Part shown: piece after piece, positions 8,109-15,530 of the stretch
Layout: the number at the start of each line of letters is the position of its first letter
Numbering within the stretch: the first letter of the stretch is position 1
Origin: an uncultured Prevotellaceae bacterium
Lineage (GTDB): Bacteria; Bacteroidota; Bacteroidia; Bacteroidales; Bacteroidaceae
Length of the DNA: 16,103 bases
Assembly: GCA_945827465.1 (NCBI GenBank)
Contig: CALZOH010000048.1
Location: 1 to 16,103, forward strand
Direction of reading: 5' to 3'
Made by a program: the position numbers and the translations under genes
The notes under the pieces: generated by a model
What the model was told of the DNA's origin: nothing
Databases searched by the model: none
The model's input: only the letters and a program-made list of their open reading frames with translations

Positions 8109-10004
8109 TTATTTTTTCTTAACTTGTTTTACACGAAGCAATCCCACTTGTCCGTCGGTATTGCTAAACAGAATCTCTTTCGCGCTGAGGGGAACCACGG
8201 TACTCATCAAGGAATTGCCCACCTTGTGGCGCCACAGAAGCTGTCCGGTTTTTCCCTCTACGGCAAATATCAAGCCGTCCTTGGTGCTGCAAAAGACTAC
8301 GCCGTCTTTTTCCTGCGGCATACACGGTCCGTGTTCATAGCCAAAGCCCACGTTACAAGCCCAAAGTTCGTGCGGACTGTCAGCTGCTGCATAACACACC
8401 AGGCTATCCTCCATGGTTTTGGCATAGACGCGCTTGCCGTCGGCCGAAAGCCCCATGCTTTCGCGCACTTTCGATTGGAAGGTCCGCCACAATGTTTCGC
8501 CGTTTTCCAGGTTGATGGCTGTCATAGCACGCTGCGGGTCAACGATAAACACCCGTCCGTCGGCTGCCTGCGGCCATACCGATGCCGGTGAGAAGTGCAT
8601 GCGGGTGAGACCTCCTGTCCATTTCCACAGTTCTTTACCCGTTCCACGGGCCAGCGCATAAAGTGTATTGTCCCATGCACCGAATATCACTTTGTCGTGA
8701 GTAACCAGTGGCTTTGAAACGATATATCCCCGTACGCCCCGATAAGCCCATACCAGCTGACCGGTCTTTACGTCAATGGCACGTAAGGTAGAATCGCTTG
8801 CACCGATATATGCCACGCCGTCGGCAATGGTTACGGCACCCAACACCGGACGTCGGGCCGAGTGCTTCCACAAAAGTTTTCCGTCAGAAGCACGTAAACC
8901 ATAGATATTCATATCCGCTGAACCGCAAACAACGATTCCCTTGCTCACCGCAGGTCCTCCTATGATGCGACGACCCGTTTGGAACTGCCATAACAGTTTT
9001 CCGTCCTTCAAACTAAAGGCTTTGATGTTGCCCTCATTGTCTCCTGTGAAGACACGTTTCTTTTCTACCGCCGGAGAACTGTAGAATGCACCTGTCGTAG
9101 AGGTTACCCAAGACTCGGTTACTTCGGGGAAGCGCTCATTGTCGCTATAATCGGGATATTTCTGGGCTTTTCCATTGGGATCATAGGTTGCCTTGAGCAA
9201 ATCGAAGGTTGCGAAGAGGGTCGGAGCCTCTCCCACGTTCTGCTGATAGACTTTTATTTCTGAATCGGTCACTTCGTAAACGCCATAACCAGGTCTTCCG
9301 TTGCCATCGCGCAAGGTGCTGCGCATCAATACGCCCGGTATGCCGTCATAACTCATTTTGCGCATGGAATGATAGTGTCCGCCGATGAACAGACGCACAT
9401 TACCCGTCCGTCGTGCCGCGTCGGTCACGTTGTACCAATTGTCGACATCGCCTTCGGTCATGGGGTAATGAGTAACAATAATGGCCGGTTTGTCGGGAGA
9501 TGCGGCCAGTTGCTTTTTAAGATAATCTATGTCAAAGGGAGATACATGTCCGTAGGCCATACGCATGAGTGGTCCGGAGTTGAAACCTATAAATGTCACA
9601 CCTTTGTGCTCAAAAGTCTGCGTTTCGGGACCGAAAATCTCCTGAAAGGCCGTGCAACCCGACTCGCTCCACGTGGTCTCATGGTTGCCAAGATAGACAT
9701 AATAGGGTATTTTGAGTTGCTGCAGACAATCCTTCACCTTCCGCATCATGAAGCGGTCGCCTTGTTCGGTCAAGTCACCGGTTACGAGCACGAAGTCAAG
9801 GCCCGGTGTTTCGTTCACCTGGGCTATGCACTTCATGAGATCGTGTGTGGGACCGTCACCGCCGGGATTGAGATGGACGTCGGTAAATTGTGCAAACCGA
9901 AAAGGGGTTACGCCTGCCCTTCCGACGGTCAACGACCAGCAGCAAAGGAGCAGGACGACTATTTTCTGAAGATATTTCATAGAGAACCAAATAGTAGTTG
10001 ACAT
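8109..10004 (-). CDS. Secreted calcineurin-like metallophosphoesterase fused to a PQQ-type beta-propeller
   Basis: 631 residues. A signal segment (MKYLQKIVVLLLCCWSLTVGRAG) starts at residue 9. The phosphoesterase domain spans about 34-230 with all metal motifs: FTDVHL (D42, H44), GDLTEQG (D77), GNHE (N107, H108), THYP (H179) and GGHYH (H210, H212). From about 300 to the end there are repeated propeller blades with the pattern DGKLLWQ / TGQLVWAY / TGKELWKW / NGETLWRT / TGQLLWRH, as in BamB- or PQQ-like domains. These blades often act as scaffolds without cofactor. The phosphate substrate is unknown. The ATG at 10004 lies one base after the amidase stop; the ATG at 9980 would give a more canonical signal peptide. 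Lying between a cell-wall amidase and NamZ, it may act on a periplasmic phosphorylated sugar, lipid or teichoic-like compound (inference). Confidence 0.9.
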   Translation of the reverse strand: MSTTIWFSMKYLQKIVVLLLCCWSLTVGRAGVTPFRFAQFTDVHLNPGGDGPTHDLMKCIAQVNETPGLDFVLVTGDLTEQGDRFMMRKVKDCLQQLKIPYYVYLGNHETTWSESGCTAFQEIFGPETQTFEHKGVTFIGFNSGPLMRMAYGHVSPFDIDYLKKQLAASPDKPAIIVTHYPMTEGDVDNWYNVTDAARRTGNVRLFIGGHYHSMRKMSYDGIPGVLMRSTLRDGNGRPGYGVYEVTDSEIKVYQQNVGEAPTLFATFDLLKATYDPNGKAQKYPDYSDNERFPEVTESWVTSTTGAFYSSPAVEKKRVFTGDNEGNIKAFSLKDGKLLWQFQTGRRIIGGPAVSKGIVVCGSADMNIYGLRASDGKLLWKHSARRPVLGAVTIADGVAYIGASDSTLRAIDVKTGQLVWAYRGVRGYIVSKPLVTHDKVIFGAWDNTLYALARGTGKELWKWTGGLTRMHFSPASVWPQAADGRVFIVDPQRAMTAINLENGETLWRTFQSKVRESMGLSADGKRVYAKTMEDSLVCYAAADSPHELWACNVGFGYEHGPCMPQEKDGVVFCSTKDGLIFAVEGKTGQLLWRHKVGNSLMSTVVPLSAKEILFSNTDGQVGLLRVKQVKKK

Positions 10005-10005
10005 A

Positions 10006-13000
10006 TTATTTCAGGAAACCGAGAATCTGCTTCATGAGTTGCTCGCGCTGGGCAGGGGTCGTGAGGGTCTCAAAAGGCACACTCATGATGAAGGTTTTAT
10101 AATCTGCGCCATTATAAGCTACTGCGACACTGAGGTTATTCTCGGTGAAGCGCATCACGGTGGCTGCGGCCTTGTCGGCAGGTTCGATGGCGTCGGGACT
10201 TTCCACTACGTAGCACTCGCTGTTCAATTCATTGAAGTAACGATAGTCGCCCGTAAAGGTCCCCTGTGGAATGATCGAAGATTTGACACACTTAATGGCT
10301 CCGCGGCGGGCAGCCTGTCCGACGCGCCACTTATATTTGAGCACCTCTGAGGCAAACTTTCGGTCGGACTCCTGTGACGAGGCAACGCGGCTATCCCACA
10401 GGTCAGAACCAATGAATGCTCCTGAGGCAAAGAGACGTCCTCCTTGGCGGAGATAGGCCGTCAGGCGGCGCTGCATATCGGCATCGAACACTTTAAATTC
10501 CAAGGGGAAGACTCCGCCACGCCCCATTTTGGTCTGACATTCCTTGCCCAAGATGAGATCGACCATCGGATAATCGTTCAAAGAGATGATGCTGTCCTTG
10601 ACCGACTCGTCGCTACACGAAACGAAACTGCGCCCGGCGGCCAGGATGGCAGCACCATGAACGGCAGGATAGTCAAACGTATTGCCGGCTATCACTTGCG
10701 TTTCGTAATCGGCATAACTGTCGCCGAAGCCGGAGGCATCATCGTCCATCCAAGGGATGCGGCGGCGATATTCCTTCATCGTGCCGATGTAACTGATGTC
10801 ACGCAGGTAAGGCACACCGTGGTCTACTTCGTCCAGGAAGCCTGCCAAGGAGGTATCGGCCGGTGCTGAAGCCTTAAAATCGGCCGGAGCACTGATGCGA
10901 TTGAAGTTGTTGACTACCAAAACCGGCTTTTCCTGGCCTGCGCTGCCCGATGCCAATCCGGCAGAAAGGATTTCGGAGGGGAAGCTAAGGCCTCCTTCAT
11001 TGGCAGCCACCACTTTGAAGCTGTAAATAACGCCCGGTTGCAGCTTCACGGAATATTCGGGCAACGTGACCACTTGTCCGTTGTCCCAATCTTCTTGTCC
11101 GCAACGGGTGTAGACGATATATCGGTCTGAAACGGCGGTGGGTTCGAGCGTGTCAGCGGTGGGTTGCCAGGTAAGACGGGCTTCGCCTTCGGGCGACATG
11201 GTCAATGTCATGTGCGAAACGGGTAAGGGCTGCACTACGTAGGCCTGTTTGCGTTGCGTGGCGAGAAATTTCAGCATACCTTTATAGATGGCGCGGCTCA
11301 CAATAAAGCGAAAACGCGGGTCGAGACCATATCGCATGTCGGCAAAATTCTGATGCGAGAGCAACTCCAGCAACATAGCCGGCACTTTGGGCGACCAGGC
11401 TTCAAAGTAGGCTTTGTCCCACAGCTGACGACGCGTCCAATTGGGCTCGCACTGGGCCTTGATGTCGCTCACGATTTGTGTCTGCACCAAGTCGGTCAGG
11501 TCGCGACACAGGCCGCGAGATGCGCCACCAGGCAGTTTCCCGTCGTGATGCTCGGAGTCGTAGATGGCCAGCGTACCGATAATGCGGTCATCGAGCGTCG
11601 TACCGGCATCGGTGTGGAAGGCAAACGAAAGGTCCATCGGAATGTTCAAGCCCGGTTCATCAGGATTACAATAGGAACCGCCCATCAACCAATTTACCCA
11701 CAAGCCGCGATTGCGATAATCGTCGGTATAATCGTTGCGCGAGCCCGAGAGGTCGTAAATGCTGTCGGGCACACCGGCCCATTGCATCCAATAACGCGCT
11801 GCTTCGCAGAAACGGGGGTATCCGCTCACCTGAGCCTGCTCCGGTGTGATGAGCGAAACCTCTTCTTGACTGTCCTTATCGACATATCGGCCGATATTAC
11901 CCATTCCGCCACCTATTTTCACGGCGTCGGCGGTGACCACAAGGCCTTTCTTGGAAGACAGGTTGCTTAATTCTATGCGATTTTTATCTTGGCAGCCGGC
12001 GTCGAAATGAAATGTACCCAAATAAATCCACGTGCCGCCACCCATTTGCTGATTGACGCGGAAGGTGGTCGACTTGCCGTTGTGATAAACCGTATATCGG
12101 GCGTCATCCGTACTTTTGGGCAGGGTGCGATAAGATACATAGACGGCATATTCGCCTGAAGCCGGCAGGTCGGGTGTCCATACGGCCTTACTTTCATTGC
12201 CTTTCTTGACGGTAGTGATTTGTCGATAGGTTCCTTCGTTGAAAGGATTCTCATGATTGATATACATCTGACGGCGATAGGCAAAACCGCCTTCTCCCTC
12301 TCCCTTTTGCCAGGCCTCGTCGCCGTTGACCTCGGTGTAGCGGCTCTTGAATTGCGAGCGATAAGTGGCATTCTCGGCCTTGGCATCGACGGTGGCTTCA
12401 CGACTGTCGTTATCGACAATGACTTCATAGGGATTGGCATCGCGCTCGCGAGGCAACATCACGTAGGCCCCGGCATTTTCGAGCATCGGAACCAAGAAAG
12501 GCAACACGTAGCTCTGTGTGTACAAATCTTCTACGGTCTGAAAAATGCGGGCTCGCTGCCACTCCCACCGGTCGAGCTTGGCCTCGTAATACCATCCGTG
12601 GCTCTGCCACATGGCTATATGGCGACCTTGCAGACCTTCTTTAAACGATAACGGAGCGGAAGCATTGCTCACCAGCGGCACTTGTTTGTCGGGTGTGGCG
12701 AAAAACAGCGTTTTCTTGTCCTTCTTCTTCCCCTTACTCTCCCTATAATAATAAGGTATGAGGTTTTCGATGGCTTGTCCGGCTGAAAAGAGCACTAACG
12801 TCTTCTCCCGTTCCGCTTCGGGCAACAGTCCACGAACTCCGGCATAGAGTTCTTCCACCAGCGCCGGGCGCATGGGGGCATCAAAAAGATTGTCGGTGGC
12901 AATGACCTTGACCGAATCTTTCGTAATATCTACGGAGCGAACCCTCACACGACCCACTTGAGCCTGTTCGCGAACTTTCTGATGAATCATCTGACCCATC

Positions 13001-13104
13001 TCTTCCATGACCTCTTTACTTACCGACTGTGCGGAAGCAGAAAATACCGACATCACGGTCAGCAAGAAACCGCCAGTCCATTTATTAATGAATAAACCCT
13101 TCAT
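10006..13104 (-). CDS. Secreted N-acetylmuramoyl-L-alanine amidase-like protein with golvesin-type insert and Fn3 domain
   Basis: 1032 residues, often labelled xanthan lyase in databases. A signal peptide ends near ASAQ (22-26). The Amidase_3 features I can trace are QSHGWYYE (zinc ligand H169), TVEDLYTQSYVLPFLVPMLE with E192 as second ligand, LPRERD (217-222, like TRxxD), AFHTDAG with H497 as third ligand, and PAMLLELLSHQNFADM with E580 in the catalytic position. A domain of about 250-400 (GTYRQITTV...WTPDLPASGEYAVYVSYRTLP...GGGTWIYLGTFHF...VVTADAVKIGG) is golvesin/xanthan-lyase-like and interrupts the enzyme core. An Fn3-like domain covers about 625-710, and an unassigned alpha/beta region fills 725-1032. 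It would cut the bond between MurNAc and L-alanine. It is the first gene of the operon. The ATG at 13104 gives a proper signal peptide; the in-frame extension to 13281 has no family sense and runs across the promoter. Confidence 0.85.
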   Translation of the reverse strand: MKGLFINKWTGGFLLTVMSVFSASAQSVSKEVMEEMGQMIHQKVREQAQVGRVRVRSVDITKDSVKVIATDNLFDAPMRPALVEELYAGVRGLLPEAEREKTLVLFSAGQAIENLIPYYYRESKGKKKDKKTLFFATPDKQVPLVSNASAPLSFKEGLQGRHIAMWQSHGWYYEAKLDRWEWQRARIFQTVEDLYTQSYVLPFLVPMLENAGAYVMLPRERDANPYEVIVDNDSREATVDAKAENATYRSQFKSRYTEVNGDEAWQKGEGEGGFAYRRQMYINHENPFNEGTYRQITTVKKGNESKAVWTPDLPASGEYAVYVSYRTLPKSTDDARYTVYHNGKSTTFRVNQQMGGGTWIYLGTFHFDAGCQDKNRIELSNLSSKKGLVVTADAVKIGGGMGNIGRYVDKDSQEEVSLITPEQAQVSGYPRFCEAARYWMQWAGVPDSIYDLSGSRNDYTDDYRNRGLWVNWLMGGSYCNPDEPGLNIPMDLSFAFHTDAGTTLDDRIIGTLAIYDSEHHDGKLPGGASRGLCRDLTDLVQTQIVSDIKAQCEPNWTRRQLWDKAYFEAWSPKVPAMLLELLSHQNFADMRYGLDPRFRFIVSRAIYKGMLKFLATQRKQAYVVQPLPVSHMTLTMSPEGEARLTWQPTADTLEPTAVSDRYIVYTRCGQEDWDNGQVVTLPEYSVKLQPGVIYSFKVVAANEGGLSFPSEILSAGLASGSAGQEKPVLVVNNFNRISAPADFKASAPADTSLAGFLDEVDHGVPYLRDISYIGTMKEYRRRIPWMDDDASGFGDSYADYETQVIAGNTFDYPAVHGAAILAAGRSFVSCSDESVKDSIISLNDYPMVDLILGKECQTKMGRGGVFPLEFKVFDADMQRRLTAYLRQGGRLFASGAFIGSDLWDSRVASSQESDRKFASEVLKYKWRVGQAARRGAIKCVKSSIIPQGTFTGDYRYFNELNSECYVVESPDAIEPADKAAATVMRFTENNLSVAVAYNGADYKTFIMSVPFETLTTPAQREQLMKQILGFLK

Positions 13105-13128
13105 GAATATTTGTATGTGATAACTTCT

Positions 13129-13148
13129 CTTCGGCTTTATAGCCAAAG
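13129..13148 (-). promoter_or_regulatory. Hairpin at the predicted 5' end of the amidase operon mRNA
   Basis: On the minus strand CTTTGGCT-ATAA-AGCCGAAG forms an 8-bp stem (one G-U) with a four-base loop. The predicted start site is about 13149, so the mRNA would begin with this hairpin. Such 5' stems commonly protect transcripts from decay. Confidence 0.4.
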
Positions 13149-13155
13149 ATGCTTG

Positions 13156-13163
13156 CAAAATTA
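13156..13163 (-). promoter_or_regulatory. -7 box of the amidase operon promoter
   Basis: TAATTTTG on the minus strand, followed by GCA just as in the yraN promoter. It fits TAnnTTTG. No convincing -33 TTTG lies 19-21 bases upstream, which could mean an activator is needed. It leaves a leader of about 45 bases before the ATG at 13104. Confidence 0.5.
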
Positions 13164-13396
13164 CTGAAAATATGTTATTACGCTGCGTTGCCCTTCTTCT
13201 TTCTTCATGATTAATTGGCGAAAAGCAGGTGGAAGGAACCGAATGCACGCACCGAAGACCGCACTCGCGACAATAAGGCAACTGCCTCCGTCAGCCTCAG
13301 CAGTCACTGAAAGTCGGCCTAAAAACTGTCGCTATCGACCAAGAAACTGATCGACAAAAGGGAGCAACGGGTTTTCAAGTGGAAACATAGATTTTT

Positions 13397-13600
13397 TGAC
13401 AAAAACAAGCGATTTTGTCAGCCGAAAACAGTGCTGAAATGACTTATTTGACCACTTTGTCACCTTGACAAAGTCACTGTCACGAACTATTTAGTCGTTT
13501 TGTCAAGCGATGAAGTGTTTAAATTGACAACTATAACTACTTTTTCCGGGTGACAAAAGCATTAAAACGGCCGTTTTAGCCCTTTCTACGCGTGACAAAA
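13397..13600. repeat. Array of TGACAAA/TTTGTCA motifs, possible regulator sites
   Basis: Seven full sites in about 200 bases: TGACAAAA at 13397-13404, 13551-13558 and 13593-13600; TTTTGTCA at 13413-13420 and 13498-13505; and the pair TTTGTCA 13456-13462 with TGACAAA 13466-13472. A partial TTGACAA lies at 13524-13530. Two pairs are perfect inverted repeats: 13397-13420 (8-bp arms) and 13454-13474 (ACTTTGTCA-CCT-TGACAAAGT). They lie 230-440 bases upstream of the amidase promoter in its direction of transcription. Confidence 0.6.
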
Positions 13601-13789
13601 CCACTAAAAAACGCTCTATAAATGCCCTCTAGATCCCGCAAAACAACACTAAGACAAGCATGTATAGAATATTCGCCCTGAAATGTTAAAACCCACTGTG
13701 AATTTTAACAAATTCGCTTCGTCGAAAACGTGTTTTCCCTTCACACTTCCCCTTCAACACACTGTGAAAAGCATCATAAATCATGATAA

Positions 13790-13835
13790 AATCGGTCATT
13801 GAAGGGTAGAAAAACGCCCCATCCAATGACCGATT
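13790..13835 (-). terminator. Terminator-like hairpin of the second acyltransferase gene, built from the repeat core
   Basis: AATCGGTCATTG (13790-13801) and CAATGACCGATT (13824-13835) form a perfect 12-bp stem, and GGG/CCC can pair inside the loop. On the minus strand the 3' arm runs into TTTTAT, so it can serve as an intrinsic terminator 52 bases past the stop codon. The stem sequence is the core of the repeat family at 15586-16082. Confidence 0.5.
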
Positions 13836-13887
13836 CCATCTACGCAGCCGGCAAGGCTACCGGCGGCACTTTACAGTGAAATATACA

Positions 13888-14997
13888 TCAGACTTTCAAG
13901 AATACCTTCTTACGATATAGGAACAATAAGAAGATCCACCATACTATAATATAGGTCACTTCATTCACCGTAGGCTGTAAAAACTCGGGGAACAACTCCT
14001 TGAACCCGGTGAACACCTCACGATGAACACCGTAATAGAAGGCGAAACGCTGGGTAAGATAGATAGTGATAGAATTCATACCGATCACCACAAAAAAGAA
14101 ATCCCAACGACGGCAATTGCGCACATCAATAATATAATAGAACAGCGCAAACATCAACAGCGAATAGCCGGCCACAGCCATCACAAACGAGCTACTCCAC
14201 AAAGACTTGTTGATGGGATATACAAAATTCCAGACCCAACCTATCAAGGCACAGGCCACACCGGCCACGGCAATCCACATGGCCTTGCGAGCGGGCGTCA
14301 GCTGCTTCTCATCCGACAAGACAAAGCGACCCGTCAGCATTCCCATCAAGGCCGTACCGATGGCAGGCAAGGTGGAGAACAGACCCTCAGGGTCGTAGAC
14401 ACCCGGACGATAACAATGTGCGCCCAAGATAACCCGGTCGAGATAGCAACCGATATTTCCTTCACGCGAAAGAAGGTCGGCTCCGGCCGGAGCATCGGGT
14501 GCCACCAACAAGATATTGCACAACCAATACCCAACAAGCAATGCCACCAAGAAGCCCAACAGCTTTCGCCAGTCGCGAACCGAGGTGTAAAGCAATGCCG
14601 CAAACATCCACGCCAAACCAATGCGACCCAACACGCTGCAGAGACGCTGTGTATCCCAGTGCATGTTGAGCAAACCGCCGTAGATCATACCTAAAAGGAA
14701 TAGGGTAAGACCGCGACGCACAATCTTCAGATAAATTTTACCGCACGAAGCGCCCCGCTCGCGCTGGGCAGCTAAAGAAAACGGCCAAGAAATACCTGCA
14801 ATAAACAAAAACAGGGGAAAAATCGTGTCATGATGTCTTAATCCGTCCCACGAAACATGACGCATCTGCTCATCAATGACTTGCCATACGGCATTATCGG
14901 GGAATAAGGCGGCCAAAGCTATTAAAAGGGAAGCACCACCGGAAATAAACAACATGTCAAAGCCTCGCAAGGCATCAAGTGATTCCAGTCTTTTCAT
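13888..14997 (-). CDS. HGSNAT/DUF5009-type membrane acyltransferase (paralog 2)
   Basis: 369 residues with about ten hydrophobic segments, paralogous to the gene at 5670-6857. It starts MKRLESLDALRGFDMLFISGG. The active-site region is RHVSWDGLRHHDTIFPLF with H47 in the place of the HGSNAT catalytic histidine. FLFIAGISWPFS, LGRIGLAWMFAALLY, DPEGLFSTLPA and PINKSLWSSSFV match the family. The C-terminus ends in a short basic tail (LYRKKVFLKV), like that of paralog 1. It has its own promoter and a terminator-like hairpin, so it is a single-gene unit. Family knowledge suggests acyl transfer across the inner membrane to a sugar amine or hydroxyl; the acceptor is unknown. Neighbourhood with the peptidoglycan operon hints at amino-sugar handling, but this is inference. 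Confidence 0.87.
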   Translation of the reverse strand: MKRLESLDALRGFDMLFISGGASLLIALAALFPDNAVWQVIDEQMRHVSWDGLRHHDTIFPLFLFIAGISWPFSLAAQRERGASCGKIYLKIVRRGLTLFLLGMIYGGLLNMHWDTQRLCSVLGRIGLAWMFAALLYTSVRDWRKLLGFLVALLVGYWLCNILLVAPDAPAGADLLSREGNIGCYLDRVILGAHCYRPGVYDPEGLFSTLPAIGTALMGMLTGRFVLSDEKQLTPARKAMWIAVAGVACALIGWVWNFVYPINKSLWSSSFVMAVAGYSLLMFALFYYIIDVRNCRRWDFFFVVIGMNSITIYLTQRFAFYYGVHREVFTGFKELFPEFLQPTVNEVTYIIVWWIFLLFLYRKKVFLKV

Positions 14998-15032
14998 ATA
15001 TATAAATGTTTATGTTAAATTTATCCAAGAAG

Positions 15033-15040
15033 CAAAGGTA
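15033..15040 (-). promoter_or_regulatory. -7 box of the second acyltransferase gene
   Basis: TACCTTTG on the minus strand matches TAnnTTTG, 35 bases upstream of the ATG at 14997. The -33 box is not evident. The octamer is identical to the -7 boxes of tadA and ferredoxin. Confidence 0.55.
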
Positions 15041-15265
15041 CTAAAAAACAATAACGAAGCACTCACAATGTATAGAAATTTACTCATCTTTGATATGTCG
15101 ACCACCACCGCACGGCCCTGAGCGAGAGCAACAGCACAGAAGCTACTGGCGCCGGTCTACGATTTGACGTCACAAGCCGCTTGTATCACAGCGTATAACG
15201 GCCGATTGGAGCCTGGGGAAGGCAACACGATTTGAAAGCAGCGACGAAAAAAAAACGACATTTCC

Positions 15266-15296
15266 TTTTCTTATTGCCCAACTTCAACTACCTTTG
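15266..15296 (+). promoter_or_regulatory. Promoter of the ferredoxin gene
   Basis: TTTT (15266-15269), 19 bases, then TACCTTTG (15289-15296), one mismatch from the full Bacteroidetes consensus. The -7 box overlaps a perfect 12-bp palindrome CCTTTGCAAAGG (15291-15302). The leader is about 26 bases. Confidence 0.65.
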
Positions 15297-15328
15297 CAAA
15301 GGTTTTAACTTAAATAATAGTATCAATT

Positions 15329-15499
15329 ATGGCTTATGTAATTAGTAGCGATTGCGTCGCTTGCGGTACATGTATTGGTGAGTGTCCTTCAGGAGCTATC
15401 TCTGAAGGCGAGATCTACTCAATCGATCCCAACACTTGCGTTGACTGCGGTACTTGCGCTGACGTTTGCCCCTCTGGCGCTATTGCTCCGGGTGAATAA
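15329..15499 (+). CDS. 2[4Fe-4S] ferredoxin (bacterial, clostridial type)
   Basis: A 56-residue acidic electron carrier, the classic length of this family. It has two CxxCxxCxxxC clusters: C9, C12, C15, C19 and C37, C40, C43, C47, each followed by PSGAI, plus a proline after the fourth cysteine of each. The halves are internally similar, as expected from the old gene duplication. It would carry electrons at low potential for enzymes such as pyruvate:ferredoxin oxidoreductase or hydrogenases in an anaerobe. The start ATG at 15329 gives MAYVISSDC, the standard N-terminus. The gene stands alone between its own promoter and a strong terminator, which fits a highly expressed protein. Confidence 0.96.
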   Translation: MAYVISSDCVACGTCIGECPSGAISEGEIYSIDPNTCVDCGTCADVCPSGAIAPGE

Positions 15500-15530
15500 T
15501 CTATCGCAATCTTTCAAACAGAAAAGTGAC

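Larger units (their letters stand above)
13282..13887. other. Long gene-free region between amidase operon and second acyltransferase
   Basis: No credible coding frame exists here (whole gap 13105-13887). It holds the TGACAAA/TTTGTCA array, a 16-bp perfect palindrome TAAAACGGCCGTTTTA (13563-13578), an inverted pair TGTTAAAA/TTTTAACA (13684-13691 and 13703-13710), a repeated CACTGTGAA word, and the hairpin at 13790-13835 that carries the repeat core seen at the right end of the window. A small GC stem GCCGG/CCGGC lies at 13847-13864, just past the acyltransferase stop. Confidence 0.7.
14998..15328. other. Divergent intergenic region
   Basis: It carries a promoter at each end, one for the minus-strand acyltransferase and one for the plus-strand ferredoxin. 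Between about 15060 and 15245 I see no gene, tRNA or strong structure. A run of nine A residues lies at 15247-15255, just upstream of the ferredoxin promoter. Confidence 0.6.

Noticed and set aside
9369..10001. 210-codon plus-strand frame opposite the phosphoesterase gene
   Set aside because: Mirrors the conserved metallophosphoesterase motifs on the other strand and has no family features.
11254..11970. 238-codon plus-strand frame opposite the amidase gene
   Set aside because: Antisense to a recognisable secreted enzyme, with no motif or start context; a shadow frame.
13105..13281. N-terminal extension of the amidase gene to 13281
   Set aside because: It adds 59 residues without family sense ahead of a proper signal peptide and crosses the predicted promoter and 5' hairpin.
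13282..13887. Chromosomal replication origin
   Set aside because: I found no DnaA-box cluster (TTATCCACA-like) and no dnaA or dnaN neighbour; the repeated word is TGACAAA instead.
14998..15328. tRNA or small RNA gene
   Set aside because: No T-arm (GGTTCGA-like) or cloverleaf pairing and no terminator inside the interval.
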